DNA of 64,000 nucleotides from Mycobacterium sp. GA-0227b (GTDB taxonomy: Bacteria > Actinomycetota > Actinomycetes > Mycobacteriales > Mycobacteriaceae): NCBI RefSeq assembly GCF_001499855.1, contig NZ_LQIK01000002.1, positions 62,001 to 126,000 on the forward strand. Reading direction: 5' to 3'. Shown in pieces: positions 20,332 through 30,104 of the stretch. Within the stretch, counting starts at the first letter, position 1, and every line of letters starts with the position of its first letter. Made by a program: the position numbers and the translations under genes. The notes beneath the pieces are model-generated. The model searched no databases, was not told the DNA's origin, and saw only the letters and a list, made by a program, of their open reading frames with translations.

Positions 20332-23300
20332 GTGACCGCTTATCCCAGACCGGCGGCCGGCGCACCCAAGTTCCCCGCACTCGAGCTCGAGGTCTTGCAG
20401 TACTGGGACGCCGATGACACCTTCCACGCCAGCATCGCGCGCCGCGACGATGCCCCGGAGTACGTGTTCTACGACGGGCCGCCGTTCGCCAACGGCCTGC
20501 CGCACTACGGGCATCTGCTCACCGGCTACGTCAAGGACATCGTGCCGCGGTACCGCACCATGCGCGGCTACAAGGTGGAGCGCCGGTTCGGCTGGGACAC
20601 CCACGGCCTGCCCGCCGAACTCGAGGTGCAGCGCCAGCTCGGCATCACCGACAAGGCGCAGATCGAGGAGATGGGCATCGAGAAGTTCAACGATGCCTGC
20701 CGCGCCTCGGTGCTCAGGTACACCAACGAGTGGCAGGCCTATGTGACCCGCCAAGCCCGCTGGGTCGACTTCGAAAACGACTACAAGACATTGGATCTCG
20801 GCTACATGGAGTCGGTGATCTGGGCGTTCAAGCAGCTCTGGGACAAGGGGCTGGCCTACGAGGGCAACCGGGTGTTGCCGTACTGCTGGAACGACGAGAC
20901 GCCGCTGTCCAGCCATGAGTTGCGGATGGACGACGACGTCTACCAGAGCCGGCAGGACCCCGCGATCACCGTGGGCTTCACGGTCGCCGGCGGTGCGCTC
21001 GACGGCGCGCACCTGCTCATCTGGACCACGACGCCGTGGACGTTGCCGTCGAACCAGGCGGTCGCGGTCAATCCCGACGTCACCTATGTCCAGGTGCGGG
21101 CGCCTGACGGGCGGCGCTATGTGCTCGCCGAGGCGCGGGTGCCCGCCTACGCGCGCGAGCTCGGCGAGGAGCCGGAGGTGCTCGGCACCTACTCGGGACG
21201 CGACCTGCTCGAGACGCGGTATCTTCCGCCGTTCCCGTATTTCATGGACGCTCCCAACTCATTTCGCGTGCTCCCCGCCGACTTCGTCAGCACCGAGGAC
21301 GGCACCGGCATCGTGCACATGTCGCCCGCGTACGGCGAGGACGACATGCTCACCGCTCAGGCCGCGGGCATCGAGGCCGTCACGCCGGTCGACTCGAAGG
21401 GCCGGTTCGACGCGACGGTGCCCGACTACGCGGGACATCACGTCTTCGACGCCAATCCGCAGATCATCCGCGACCTCAAGAACGGCGCCGGCCCCGCGGC
21501 CCTCAACGGCGCGGTGCTGCTCCGCCACGAGACTTACGAGCACTCGTATCCGCACTGCTGGCGGTGCCGCAATCCGCTGATCTATCGGGCGGTGTCGTCG
21601 TGGTTCATCAAGGTGACCGAGTTCCGCGACCGCATGGTCGAGCTCAACCAGCAGATCACCTGGTACCCGGAGCACGTGAAGGACGGCCAGTTCGGCAAGT
21701 GGCTGGCCGGCGCCCGGGACTGGTCGATCTCCCGAAACCGATACTGGGGCACCCCGATTCCGGTATGGAAGTCCGACGACCCGGCGTATCCCCGCATCGA
21801 CGTGTACGGCAGCCTCGACGAGCTGGAACGCGACTTCGGGGTTCGGCCGACGAATCTGCACCGGCCCTACATCGACGAGCTGACCCGGCCCAACCCCGAC
21901 GACCCAACCGGAAAGTCGACGATGCGGCGCATCGAGGACGTGCTCGACGTGTGGTTCGACTCCGGTTCCATGCCGTACGCGCAGGTGCACTACCCGTTTG
22001 AGAACCAGAAGTGGTTCGACGGGGTGAGCGGCAGTGGAAGCGAGACCGGCGAAGAGGCGCACTTCCCCGGCGACTTCATCGTGGAATACATCGGTCAGAC
22101 CCGCGGCTGGTTCTACACGCTGCACATCCTGGCCACCGCGCTGTTCGACAAGCCGGCGTTCAAAACCTGTGTGGCGCATGGAATCGTGCTCGGCAACGAC
22201 GGTCAGAAGATGAGCAAGTCGCTTCGAAACTATCCGGACGTCACCGAGGTGTTCGACCGCGACGGCTCGGATGCGATGCGCTGGTTTCTGATGGCCTCGC
22301 CGATCTTGCGCGGCGGCAACCTGATCGTCACCGAGCAGGGCATCCGCGAAGGGGTGCGGCAGGTGCTGCTGCCGCTCTGGAACGCCTACACCTTCCTGGC
22401 GCTCTACGCGCCGAAGAAGGGCACCTGGCGCACGGATTCGACGCATGTGCTGGACCGCTACATCTTGGCGAAGCTGGCCGCGCTGCGCGACGACCTGACC
22501 GCGTCGCTCGACGTGTGCGACATCGCCGGCGCATGCGACCAGCTGCGGCAGTTCACCGAGGCGTTGACCAATTGGTATGTGCGACGGTCCCGTTCGCGGT
22601 TCTGGGAGGAGGATCCCGACGCGATCGACACCTTGCACACGGTGCTGGAGGTGACGGGCAGGCTGGCCGCACCGCTGTTGCCGTTGATCACCGAGGTGAT
22701 CTGGCGCGGCGTGACGGGGGAGCGGTCGGTGCATCTGACGGACTGGCCCGAAGCCGACCTGCTGCCGAAGGACGCCGAGTTAGTGGCCGACATGGACCTG
22801 GTGCGCGAGGTCGCGTCGACGGGCTCGTCGCTGCGCAAGGCCAAGAAGCTGCGGGTGCGGCTGCCGCTGCCGAAACTGACTGTGGCCGTGGACAGTCCAC
22901 TGCGGCTCGATCCGTACCGCGACCTGATCGCCGACGAGCTCAACGTCAGGGCGGTCGAGCTTACCGACGATATCGCCGCCTACGGCCGCTTCGAGCTGAC
23001 CGTCAACGCCAAGGTGGCGGGCCCGCGGCTCGGCAAGGACGTGCAGGCCGCGATCAAGGCCGTCAAATCGGGGGAGGCCGTCGTCAACGCCGACGGCACA
23101 TTGACCGCGGGCCCCGCGGTTCTGCAACCCGAGGAGTACAGCTCGCGGCTGGTGGCCGCCGATCCCGAGTGGACGGCGGCGCTGCCCGACGGGGCCGGCC
23201 TCGTGGTGCTCGACGGCACGGTGACCGAGGAGCTGGAAGCCGAGGGCTGGGCGCGCGATCTGATTCGAGAGCTTCAGGATCTGCGCAAGTCCACGGGTCT

Positions 23301-23478
23301 CGACGTGTCCGATCGGATCTCGGTGGTGATCTCGGTACCACGGGTGCGGGAGGTGTGGGCCCGCACGCACCGCGAGCTGATCGCCCGCGAGATCCTCGCC
23401 ACGAGTTTCGAATTCGGTGAGCCTGTCGACGGCACGGAGATCGGTGACGGTGTGCGGGTGGCGATCGCGAAGGTGTGA
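20332..23478 (+). CDS. ileS: Isoleucyl-tRNA synthetase
   Basis: Class I aminoacyl-tRNA synthetase that charges tRNA-Ile, 1048 residues (about 1041 in M. tuberculosis). The HIGH motif reads HYGH at residues 58-61 and KMSKS is at 626-630. The CP1 editing domain lies between them, with [12 protein letters not shown]. The long C-terminal extension matches the eukaryote-like IleS type associated with mupirocin insensitivity in mycobacteria. GTG at 20332 is chosen because [21 protein letters not shown] aligns with the known N-terminus and lies after GGGAGA; an earlier in-frame start at 20278 would run into the T-box leader. Expression is controlled by that leader. Confidence 0.96.
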   Translation: MTAYPRPAAGAPKFPALELEVLQYWDADDTFHASIARRDDAPEYVFYDGPPFANGLPHYGHLLTGYVKDIVPRYRTMRGYKVERRFGWDTHGLPAELEVQRQLGITDKAQIEEMGIEKFNDACRASVLRYTNEWQAYVTRQARWVDFENDYKTLDLGYMESVIWAFKQLWDKGLAYEGNRVLPYCWNDETPLSSHELRMDDDVYQSRQDPAITVGFTVAGGALDGAHLLIWTTTPWTLPSNQAVAVNPDVTYVQVRAPDGRRYVLAEARVPAYARELGEEPEVLGTYSGRDLLETRYLPPFPYFMDAPNSFRVLPADFVSTEDGTGIVHMSPAYGEDDMLTAQAAGIEAVTPVDSKGRFDATVPDYAGHHVFDANPQIIRDLKNGAGPAALNGAVLLRHETYEHSYPHCWRCRNPLIYRAVSSWFIKVTEFRDRMVELNQQITWYPEHVKDGQFGKWLAGARDWSISRNRYWGTPIPVWKSDDPAYPRIDVYGSLDELERDFGVRPTNLHRPYIDELTRPNPDDPTGKSTMRRIEDVLDVWFDSGSMPYAQVHYPFENQKWFDGVSGSGSETGEEAHFPGDFIVEYIGQTRGWFYTLHILATALFDKPAFKTCVAHGIVLGNDGQKMSKSLRNYPDVTEVFDRDGSDAMRWFLMASPILRGGNLIVTEQGIREGVRQVLLPLWNAYTFLALYAPKKGTWRTDSTHVLDRYILAKLAALRDDLTASLDVCDIAGACDQLRQFTEALTNWYVRRSRSRFWEEDPDAIDTLHTVLEVTGRLAAPLLPLITEVIWRGVTGERSVHLTDWPEADLLPKDAELVADMDLVREVASTGSSLRKAKKLRVRLPLPKLTVAVDSPLRLDPYRDLIADELNVRAVELTDDIAAYGRFELTVNAKVAGPRLGKDVQAAIKAVKSGEAVVNADGTLTAGPAVLQPEEYSSRLVAADPEWTAALPDGAGLVVLDGTVTEELEAEGWARDLIRELQDLRKSTGLDVSDRISVVISVPRVREVWARTHRELIAREILATSFEFGEPVDGTEIGDGVRVAIAKV

Positions 23479-23511
23479 CGAGCCCCGCACTCGACACGGC
23501 GCTGCGGCGAG

Positions 23512-23742
23512 TCAGGTGACGACCCGCGCCCCACGGCCGGCGAACACCACGACATCGGCGGGGCGTAGCTGCCTGCCTCGTCGGCGTTCGACCTCGCCGT
23601 TGACGGTGACCAACCCGTCGGCGATCACCGCCTTGGCGTCGGCACCGGAATCGATGAGGCCGGCCAACTTGAGGAACTGACCGAGCCGGATCGAGGCATC
23701 CCGGATCGGGACGTCGAGAGGTCCGGCGCTCGGGTCTGCCAT
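23512..23742 (-). CDS. Small S4-domain RNA-binding protein
   Basis: A 76-residue protein that is essentially one S4 domain: [48 protein letters not shown]. This matches YbcJ/RlbA-type stand-alone S4 proteins, which bind structured RNA. A TAGCCT -10 box is seven bases before its ATG. It converges on ileS and is divergent from dinX. The RNA target is unknown. Confidence 0.85.
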   Translation of the reverse strand: MADPSAGPLDVPIRDASIRLGQFLKLAGLIDSGADAKAVIADGLVTVNGEVERRRGRQLRPADVVVFAGRGARVVT

Positions 23743-23749
23743 GCAGGTC

Positions 23750-23767
23750 AGGCTAGCGTCCTAGCAT
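23750..23767. promoter_or_regulatory. Divergent -10 boxes for the S4 gene and dinX
   Basis: On the minus strand TAGCCT (23750-23755) is seven bases from the S4 start at 23742. On the plus strand TAGCAT (23762-23767) is eight bases from the dinX GTG at 23776. The two boxes are only six bases apart, so RNA polymerase could probably not occupy both at once. I see no LexA-type SOS box (TCGAAC-N4-GTTCGA) here. Confidence 0.45.
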
Positions 23768-23775
23768 CGGCAGCT

Positions 23776-25143
23776 GTGAACGCTCGTTGGGTGCTGCACC
23801 TCGACATGGACGCATTCTTCGCGTCGGTCGAGCAGCTCACCCGTCCGACGCTGCGCGGCCGCCCGGTGCTGGTCGGCGGGCTCGGCGGCCGCGGCGTGGT
23901 CGCGGGCGCCAGCTACGAGTCCCGGGTGTACGGCGCCAAGTCGGCGATGCCGATGCACCAGGCCCGCCGGTTGGTCGGCGCCGCAGCGGTGGTGCTTCCG
24001 CCGCGGGGAGTCGTCTACGGCGTCGCCAGCCGCCGCGTGTTCGAAACCGTCCGCCAGATGGTCCCGGTCCTCGAGCAGCTTTCCTACGATGAGGCCTTCG
24101 GCGAGCCCCCCGAACTGGCGGGCGCGTCGGCTGCCGATGTCGAGGACTTCTGCCGAATACTGCGGTCGCGCGTCCTCGAGCAGACCGGGCTGGTCGCGTC
24201 CATCGGAGCGGGGTCGGGGAAACAGCTCGCCAAGATCGCTTCGGGGCTGGCGAAGCCCGACGGCATGCGGGTCGTGGACCGCGATGAGGAACGCACGTTG
24301 CTCGACGGCCTGCCAGTGCGGCGGCTGTGGGGTATCGGGCCCGTCGCCGGGGAGAAGCTGCACCGGCTCGGCATCGAGACCATCGGCGCCTTCGCCGCGC
24401 TGAGCGAAGCCGAGGCCGCCGACATCCTCGGCGGCAGCGTCGGCCCGGCACTGCACCGGCTGGCTCGCGGCATCGACGACCGGCCGGTCGCCGAGAACGC
24501 ACCCGCCAAACAGATCAGCGCGGAGTCCACGTTTCCCGAGGACCTGACCACCCTCGACCAGCTGCGTGAAGCGATGGGACCGATCGGCGAGCACGCCCAC
24601 CGGCGTCTCGAGAAAGACGGCCGCGGCGCCCGCACCGTCACCGTGAAGATGAAGAAGTCCGATATGAACATCCTCACTCGGTCGGCGACGCTGCCGTACG
24701 CCACCACCGACGCGGGCACCCTGATCGCCACCGCGCGCCGGCTGCTTCTCGACCCCGTCGAAGTGGGGCCGATTCGCCTTCTGGGCGTTGGCTTTTCGGG
24801 GCTCTCCGACGTCCGCCAGGAGTCGTTGTTCCCGGATCTGGAGCTGATGGCCTCCGAGGACGTCGCGCACACCGGGCTGCCGCCGACCGTCACGGACCTG
24901 ACCGCGACCGCACCCGCCTGGCGCATCGGCGACGACGTCACCCATCCGGACTTCGGGCACGGTTGGATTCAGGGGGCCGGGCACGGGGTGATGACCGTCC
25001 GGTTCGAGACCCGCGCCACCGGACCGGGTCAGGCGCGGACCTTTCCCGATGACACGCCCGGCATCGACCGCGCGAACCCCGTCGACTCCCTCGACTGGCC
25101 GGAGTACGTCGCCGAGTTGGCGCGCTACCAGAGCACCCCGTAG
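23776..25143 (+). CDS. dinX: DNA polymerase IV (Y-family), DinX
   Basis: Translesion DNA polymerase of 455 residues, also called DinB1. The catalytic carboxylates are visible in LDMDAFF (Asp10) and SYDEAF (Asp105-Glu106). Palm/fingers, thumb (helix-hairpin-helix around [24 protein letters not shown]) and little-finger domains are complete. The C-terminal extension after [10 protein letters not shown] includes the QESLF clamp-binding motif and a DUF-like tail with [15 protein letters not shown], as in Rv1537. Start is GTG. The 3' end overlaps the convergent secreted-protein gene by 19 bases. Confidence 0.93.
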   Translation: MNARWVLHLDMDAFFASVEQLTRPTLRGRPVLVGGLGGRGVVAGASYESRVYGAKSAMPMHQARRLVGAAAVVLPPRGVVYGVASRRVFETVRQMVPVLEQLSYDEAFGEPPELAGASAADVEDFCRILRSRVLEQTGLVASIGAGSGKQLAKIASGLAKPDGMRVVDRDEERTLLDGLPVRRLWGIGPVAGEKLHRLGIETIGAFAALSEAEAADILGGSVGPALHRLARGIDDRPVAENAPAKQISAESTFPEDLTTLDQLREAMGPIGEHAHRRLEKDGRGARTVTVKMKKSDMNILTRSATLPYATTDAGTLIATARRLLLDPVEVGPIRLLGVGFSGLSDVRQESLFPDLELMASEDVAHTGLPPTVTDLTATAPAWRIGDDVTHPDFGHGWIQGAGHGVMTVRFETRATGPGQARTFPDDTPGIDRANPVDSLDWPEYVAELARYQSTP

Positions 25144-25607
25144 ACGCTGGAGATCGTGAATCCGTGACCGCCGTACGTCTTGCAGGTCACCGTGCCCTGA
25201 TGTCCGACACCGCAACTCGCGCCCCAGTTCTCCAGCCGGTAGCCGGCGGGCAGGACGTCGACGCCCTCACGCGTGAACGACGGTGCCGCGGAATGACGGT
25301 ACTCGGCGGGTGCGCCGCTGGTCAGAAACGTCTGGTTGGTTCCCGGCGGGGCGTCCAGGGGCACCCCGTCACAACCGATCGGACCGCCGTTGGGCCCGAT
25401 GCCACAGAACAATCCGTCCGGGGTGCGGAAGAACACGTGGTAGTTGGGTGGTGGGCCGGGTCGGTACTCGCCAACGGCGATCGGGTAGGCGTCGATCGCA
25501 TCCGAGCCGGGCGGCGGTTCGGCATGGGCCACCGCCCCCGTGGCGAGGACCAGCGAGAACGCCGCGATCGTCGTGGCGCCGAGTCGGATCACGTTCCCGA
25601 ACTGCAC
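25125..25607 (-). CDS. Secreted protein of unknown function
   Basis: A 160-residue protein with a Sec signal peptide ([10 protein letters not shown], then a hydrophobic core) and a probable cleavage after AVAHA at residue 29. The mature part is proline/glycine-rich with [15 protein letters not shown], then [19 protein letters not shown]; four cysteines suggest two disulfides. Mycobacteria encode several paralogues of this style, none with a function I know. Start is GTG, 21 bases downstream of the end of the ansA gene on the same strand; the 3' end lies inside the end of dinX. Confidence 0.75.
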   Translation of the reverse strand: MQFGNVIRLGATTIAAFSLVLATGAVAHAEPPPGSDAIDAYPIAVGEYRPGPPPNYHVFFRTPDGLFCGIGPNGGPIGCDGVPLDAPPGTNQTFLTSGAPAEYRHSAAPSFTREGVDVLPAGYRLENWGASCGVGHQGTVTCKTYGGHGFTISSVYGVLW

Positions 25608-25628
25608 ACGTCCACGCTGTCACGCCCG

Positions 25629-26558
25629 TCAACCCCAGCGGGCCATCACGTCGGCGACAGATGATCGGCTCGCCAACGTCGCCATCAGCAGCACACGGGC
25701 CTGGGCTGGCCGCAACCGCGGCACCGGCACCGCGCCGGCGGCGACCATGTCGTGGCCGGGCCCGTATGCGGGGCTGACACGGCCCCCGGTCACCCGGGTG
25801 GACACCGCGACCGTTATCCCTGCGCTGCAGAGTCGCTGCACCCCGTCGATCACCGCCGTCCCGGCGTTGCCGGCGCCCATCGCCTCCAACACGATGCCGC
25901 GCGCGCCCGCGGCCACACAGGCGTCCATCGCCGCGGCGTCGGCGCCCGGATAGGCGGCGACGATGTCGACCCGGGGCGCCTCGATCGCAGACAGCGCGCC
26001 GAAGTACGGCCGGTCCTTCGCCGCGTGCGCGACGAACCCGGCGTCCGATACGGCGCCGATCGCCGTTCCGTCGAACCCGCGCAGGTCGGCCGTCGCGACC
26101 TTCTGCAGGCCCAGCGGCTGCCAGACCACCCCGGCGAAGCTGACCACCACCCCGAGGTCTCGTGCGGCCGGACTGGCAGCGACCGTCAGTGCGTCACGAA
26201 GATTCGCCGGGCCGTCGGCGTCGGGGGCGTCGGCGCTGCGCTGGGCTCCGGTCAACACCACCGGGGTGGTGCCGCGGTAGGTGAGGTCCAGCCAGAGCGC
26301 CGTCTCCTCCATGGTGTCGGTGCCGTGCGTGACGACGATGCCGAGCGCGTTCGTCGCGGCGGTCTGCGAGATCTCTGCGCCGATGCGGTCCCAGTCGGCG
26401 GGGGTCAGTTGCGAGCTGTCGACGGCCATGAGGTCGACGACGTCGACCGGCAGTCCTGACGTCAGGTCGGCGCCGGTGTGCGCCGGACGCTTGACACCGT
26501 CGTCGTCGGTGCTCGTGGCGATCGTGCCGCCGGTGGCGACGACGACGAGGCGACCCAT
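25629..26558 (-). CDS. ansA: L-asparaginase AnsA
   Basis: Hydrolyses asparagine to aspartate and ammonia. 309 residues. The first catalytic threonine is Thr12 in ATGGTIA, and the second cluster is [10 protein letters not shown] with Thr77 and Asp81-Thr82 in the expected order. No signal peptide is visible, so a cytosolic location is likely, as for Rv1538c. Lys in TGAQRS position is not clear from reading. The gene is divergent from lspA, with 42 bp between the start codons. Confidence 0.9.
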   Translation of the reverse strand: MGRLVVVATGGTIATSTDDDGVKRPAHTGADLTSGLPVDVVDLMAVDSSQLTPADWDRIGAEISQTAATNALGIVVTHGTDTMEETALWLDLTYRGTTPVVLTGAQRSADAPDADGPANLRDALTVAASPAARDLGVVVSFAGVVWQPLGLQKVATADLRGFDGTAIGAVSDAGFVAHAAKDRPYFGALSAIEAPRVDIVAAYPGADAAAMDACVAAGARGIVLEAMGAGNAGTAVIDGVQRLCSAGITVAVSTRVTGGRVSPAYGPGHDMVAAGAVPVPRLRPAQARVLLMATLASRSSVADVMARWG

Positions 26559-26600
26559 GGCGGGAATTCTCCCGCATTCCCGTTTTGGGATGATGGGGAA

Positions 26601-27191
26601 GTGACTGACGACCCGGGAGTGGCCGAACAGAGGACCGAGCAGACCGTGCCGCCGAGGCGCCGGCTACGGCTGCTGCTCGTCATCGCGGGGGTGGTGCTGG
26701 TTACCGACATCGTCACCAAGGTCCTCGCGGTCAAGCTCCTCACCCCCGGCCAGCCGGTGTCGATCATCGGCGACACGGTGACCTGGACCCTCGTGCGCAA
26801 CTCCGGTGCCGCGTTCTCGATGGCCACCGGCTACACCTGGGTGCTCACGCTGATCGCCACCGGCGTGGTGATCGGGATCTTCTGGATGGGCCGTCGCCTG
26901 GTGTCGCCGTGGTGGGCGGTCGGGCTCGGCATGATCCTCGGCGGCGCCCTCGGGAACCTCGTCGACCGGTTCTTCCGGTCACCGGGTCCGCTGCAGGGCC
27001 ATGTCGTCGACTTCCTGTCGATCGGCTGGTGGCCGGTGTTCAACGTGGCCGATCCGTGTGTGGTGGGCGGGGCGATCCTGCTGGTCGCGCTGTCGCTGTT
27101 CGGCTTCGACTTCGACACCGTCGGACGGCGCCGGCCGGGCGACGATTCAGACACCGTCGGACGGCGCCAGCAGGGCGACGGGGACGAGTAG
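26601..27191 (+). CDS. lspA: Lipoprotein signal peptidase II LspA
   Basis: Aspartyl membrane protease that removes signal peptides from diacylglyceryl-modified prolipoproteins. 196 residues with four membrane helices. The catalytic aspartates lie in GNLVDRFF and FNVADPCV, and the conserved RNSGAAFS motif precedes them. GTG at 26601 gives an N-terminus of usual length; upstream in-frame starts would run into the divergent ansA gene. The cytosolic C-terminal tail is extended and contains a repeated DTVGRRxxGD element. The pseudouridine synthase gene follows without a gap. Confidence 0.92.
   Translation: MTDDPGVAEQRTEQTVPPRRRLRLLLVIAGVVLVTDIVTKVLAVKLLTPGQPVSIIGDTVTWTLVRNSGAAFSMATGYTWVLTLIATGVVIGIFWMGRRLVSPWWAVGLGMILGGALGNLVDRFFRSPGPLQGHVVDFLSIGWWPVFNVADPCVVGGAILLVALSLFGFDFDTVGRRRPGDDSDTVGRRQQGDGDE
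27114..27168 (+). repeat. 36-bp-period direct repeat in the lspA tail
   Basis: The 19-bp string GACACCGTCGGACGGCGCC occurs at 27114-27132 and again at 27150-27168. It encodes the duplicated DTVGRRxxGD segment of the LspA C-terminus. The period of 36 bp keeps the frame. It looks like a recent slippage duplication. Confidence 0.85.
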
Positions 27192-28121
27192 ATGGCCGAT
27201 CGGTCGCTTGCGGTCCCGGAGGGGCTGGCGGGGATGCGGGTCGACGCGGGCATCGCGCGGCTGCTCGGGCTGTCGCGCACCGCGGCCGCCGCGCTGGCCG
27301 AAGAGGGTGGGGTCGACATCGACGGGGCGCCTGCGGGCAAGTCCGACAAGCTCACCGCGGGCGCGTGGCTGGAGGTGCGGTTGCCGGAAGCGCCTGCGCC
27401 CGTGGAGAATACGCCGGTCGCGATCGAGGGCATGGCGATCCTGTACTCCGACGACGACATCGTCGCCGTCGACAAGCCGCCCGGCGTCGCCGCGCATGCC
27501 ACGGTCGGCTGGCACGGCCCGACGGTGTTGGGCGGCCTGGCCGCGGCGGGCTTTCGGATCAGCACCTCGGGTATTCACGAGCGCCAGGGCATCGTGCACC
27601 GCCTCGACGTCGGCACGTCGGGTGTCATGGTGGTGGCATTGTCCGAGCGCGCGTACACGGTGCTCAAGAGGGCGTTCAAGCAGCGCACCGTCGACAAGCG
27701 CTATCACGCGTTGGTGCAAGGACATCCGGATCCGTCGAGCGGGACGATCGACGCACCCATCGGACGTCACCGTGGGCACGACTGGAAATTCGCGGTCACC
27801 GAGAACGGCAGGCACAGCATCACCCACTACGACACCCTCGAGGCGCACCGGGCCGCCAGCCTGCTCGATATCGAGCTGGAAACCGGTCGCACGCATCAGA
27901 TTCGGGTGCATTTCGCCGCCCTGCACCATCCCTGCGTCGGTGATCTCACCTACGGGGCCGACCCGACGCTGGCGAAGCGGCTCGGGCTGGAGCGGCAATG
28001 GCTGCACGCGCGGTCACTGGCCTTCGTGCACCCCGCCGACGGGCGACGCGTGGAGATCACCAGCCCCTATCCGGCCGATCTGCAACACGCCCTCGACGCC
28101 CTGCGCAACCACGAACTGTGA
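27192..28121 (+). CDS. RluA/RluD-family 23S rRNA pseudouridine synthase
   Basis: A 309-residue enzyme with an N-terminal S4 domain (about 10-75) and a pseudouridine synthase domain with the catalytic motif [11 protein letters not shown] (catalytic Asp in RLD) and later [19 protein letters not shown]. It is the homologue of Rv1540 and probably modifies 23S rRNA as RluD does. It starts immediately after the lspA stop codon, and its stop overlaps the rarD start (GTGA). The lspA-rluD pairing is common in bacteria. Confidence 0.9.
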   Translation: MADRSLAVPEGLAGMRVDAGIARLLGLSRTAAAALAEEGGVDIDGAPAGKSDKLTAGAWLEVRLPEAPAPVENTPVAIEGMAILYSDDDIVAVDKPPGVAAHATVGWHGPTVLGGLAAAGFRISTSGIHERQGIVHRLDVGTSGVMVVALSERAYTVLKRAFKQRTVDKRYHALVQGHPDPSSGTIDAPIGRHRGHDWKFAVTENGRHSITHYDTLEAHRAASLLDIELETGRTHQIRVHFAALHHPCVGDLTYGADPTLAKRLGLERQWLHARSLAFVHPADGRRVEITSPYPADLQHALDALRNHEL

Positions 28122-29023
28122 GCGGCGCCCGCAGCCCCGGATTGCTGCTCGGTGTCGGCGCCTACGTGTGTTGGGGCACGTTCCCCGCGTTCTTCCCGCT
28201 GCTGAAGCCCGCGTCCGCCGTGGAGGTGCTGGCACACCGGATCGTGTGGAACTTCCTGCTGATGGTCATCGTCGTCGCGGTCGTCCGCAGAATCGGGGAC
28301 CTCAAGGAAATCACCGGCCGCACGTGGGTGTTGCTGACCGCTGCTTCGGCGCTGATCTCGATCAACTGGGGCATCTACGTCTACGCCGTCAACAACGGGC
28401 ACGTGGTGGACGCCGCCCTCGGGTATTTCATCAACCCGCTGGTGACGGTCGCGTTGGGGCTCGTCGTCTTCGGGGAGCGGCTGAACCGCGCGCAGTTCTG
28501 CGCGCTGGCCACCGCGGTGCTCGGGGTGGTGGTGTTGACGGTCGATGTCGGCGCGCCGCCCTACATCGGGCTCGGGTTGGCGTGTTCGTTCGGCCTCTAC
28601 GGCGCGGTCAAGAAGGTGGTGACGACGACCGATCCGCGGGTCAGCGTCGGCGTGGAAGCCGGGTTGGCCACCCCGTTCGCGGCGGCCTACATCGTCGTGC
28701 TGCAGATCACCGGACACGGCACGTTCACCGGGCACGGCGGCGGCCATGTCATCTTGATGATCCTGTCCGGTGTGCTGACGGCGGTGCCGCTGCTGTTGTT
28801 CGCCGCCGCCGCGCAGCGGCTGCCGTTGGTGACGTTGGGCCTGCTGTTCTATCTGACGCCGGTCATGCAGCTGACCTGGGGTGTGCTCGTCGGCCGTGAG
28901 CCGATGCCCCCCGCCCGCTGGCTCGGGTTCGCGCTGATCTGGCTCGCGCTGCTGGTCTTCAGTGTCGACGCGACGCGACGGGCCCGGGCCGATCGGCGGC
29001 CGACCGAGCCGTCCCATCTGTGA
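28118..29023 (+). CDS. rarD: RarD-type EamA-family membrane transporter
   Basis: A 301-residue protein with ten predicted membrane helices in two EamA repeats. The N-terminal [32 protein letters not shown] is the RarD signature. RarD proteins are drug/metabolite-superfamily permeases of unknown substrate, linked to chloramphenicol tolerance in some bacteria. The GTG start at 28118 overlaps the previous stop by four bases, indicating coupling. The gene is absent, as far as I recall, from the corresponding M. tuberculosis position. Confidence 0.85.
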   Translation: MSGARSPGLLLGVGAYVCWGTFPAFFPLLKPASAVEVLAHRIVWNFLLMVIVVAVVRRIGDLKEITGRTWVLLTAASALISINWGIYVYAVNNGHVVDAALGYFINPLVTVALGLVVFGERLNRAQFCALATAVLGVVVLTVDVGAPPYIGLGLACSFGLYGAVKKVVTTTDPRVSVGVEAGLATPFAAAYIVVLQITGHGTFTGHGGGHVILMILSGVLTAVPLLLFAAAAQRLPLVTLGLLFYLTPVMQLTWGVLVGREPMPPARWLGFALIWLALLVFSVDATRRARADRRPTEPSHL

Positions 29024-29056
29024 CAGAACCTTTGCGGAGTGAAGCAAAACCGATGG

Positions 29057-29085
29057 TTGACCACCTGTTAGCAATGACTTAACGT
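29057..29085 (+). promoter_or_regulatory. Promoter of the TetR gene at 29092
   Basis: TTGACC (29057-29062) and TAACGT (29080-29085) are separated by 17 bases, a good sigma-A type promoter. The predicted transcript start falls at or next to the GTG at 29092. Confidence 0.6.
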
Positions 29086-29091
29086 TTGCTC

Positions 29092-29775
29092 GTGGTAGGC
29101 ATCACGCAGTCACCTCGGGGCGGACGAGGTCGGGGACGCCCGGTGGGCGCCGACTCGGCGGTGACCCGGGCGGCCATCCTGCGGGCGGCCCGCGCGGTGA
29201 TCAACGAACGTGGTTACGAAGCGGCGACGTTTCAGGCGATCGCGATGCGCGCCGGGATCAGCCGGCCGACCATGCACTACTACTTCGCGACCAAGGAAGA
29301 GATCTATGACCGCCTCCACCGCGAGGCGTACTCGGTCGTCTCGGGAGCCATCGCGGCCGCGAGGCTCGAGGAAACGCTGATGAAACAGCTGGCGGCCTTC
29401 ACAGCCGCTGCGCGCGAACTGGATTGCCCATACGGCTCGACGATGCAGTTCCTCATCACCTCGCTGTTGGAACAGCACCGCCACCCCGGGCTACGGCGCA
29501 GCGGAGCGACGGTCGCCGAGGCGGTGACGGGGTTCTTCGTGTGGATGGTCGACGATGCCATCCGCCGGGGCGAGATCGGTGAGGACGTGGACGGCCCGGC
29601 GGTGGCCAACATGCTGTCGGCATTGTTCTGGGGTGTGGAACTTTTCGGCGGCTTCCTGGGCGGTTCCGACGGCGTGTCGGGCATTGCCAAGCAACTGAAC
29701 AGGCTGTTGAGCCAAGGTTTGCTCAAGCAGTCGCCGGCGCCGGTCGGCGTGTCGGCGAACGGCCTCGCGATATAG
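29092..29775 (+). CDS. TetR-family transcriptional regulator
   Basis: A 227-residue regulator. After a basic leader (RGGRGRGRPVGADSA) comes a helix-turn-helix: TRAAILRAARAVINERGYEAATFQAIAMRAGISRPTMHYYFATKEEIY. The C-terminal ligand domain includes a hydrophobic segment around MLSALFWGVELFGGFLGG. GTG 29092 is chosen from the promoter spacing; a TTG at 29086 is an alternative. It stands alone between rarD and a small membrane-protein gene; its targets are not evident. Confidence 0.8.
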   Translation: MVGITQSPRGGRGRGRPVGADSAVTRAAILRAARAVINERGYEAATFQAIAMRAGISRPTMHYYFATKEEIYDRLHREAYSVVSGAIAAARLEETLMKQLAAFTAAARELDCPYGSTMQFLITSLLEQHRHPGLRRSGATVAEAVTGFFVWMVDDAIRRGEIGEDVDGPAVANMLSALFWGVELFGGFLGGSDGVSGIAKQLNRLLSQGLLKQSPAPVGVSANGLAI

Positions 29776-29822
29776 GGAAACACCCGATTCCTCCCGGGCG
29801 TCCGGGCAATAACGTTCGAGGC

Positions 29823-30029
29823 ATGGATGGCTTTTGGTTCGCGGTCATGGTTGCGGGCCTCGTCACGGCGGGCGTCCTCACCCAACTTGGCTGGCAGCTG
29901 CCGACGACTGCGGAAGCCAGGCGAGGCCTGGAGCGCGTGCGGTCACGCATCGAAAACGCCCGTCCGTTCGGTGGGCGGGTCGCCACGCGAAGAGTGGTCG
30001 AGGCACCCGACCTGCCGAAGCCCTTGTAG
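29823..30029 (+). CDS. Small single-span membrane protein (candidate)
   Basis: A 68-residue candidate. Residues 4-24 (FWFAVMVAGLVTAGVLTQLGW) form one membrane helix, followed by a basic cytoplasmic tail. A TAACGT -10 box at 29810-29815 lies exactly seven bases before the ATG, and this box is identical to that of the TetR gene upstream. I know no homologue. Support comes from the promoter geometry and the plausible topology; other frames across the same bases give only arginine-rich translations. Confidence 0.5.
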   Translation: MDGFWFAVMVAGLVTAGVLTQLGWQLPTTAEARRGLERVRSRIENARPFGGRVATRRVVEAPDLPKPL

Positions 30030-30104
30030 CCGCGCAGCACCGGTGAAGACACGCATCCCGACACGCCGAGGACTGTCGGGGCGCGGTCATAGACTGGCCT
30101 CCCT

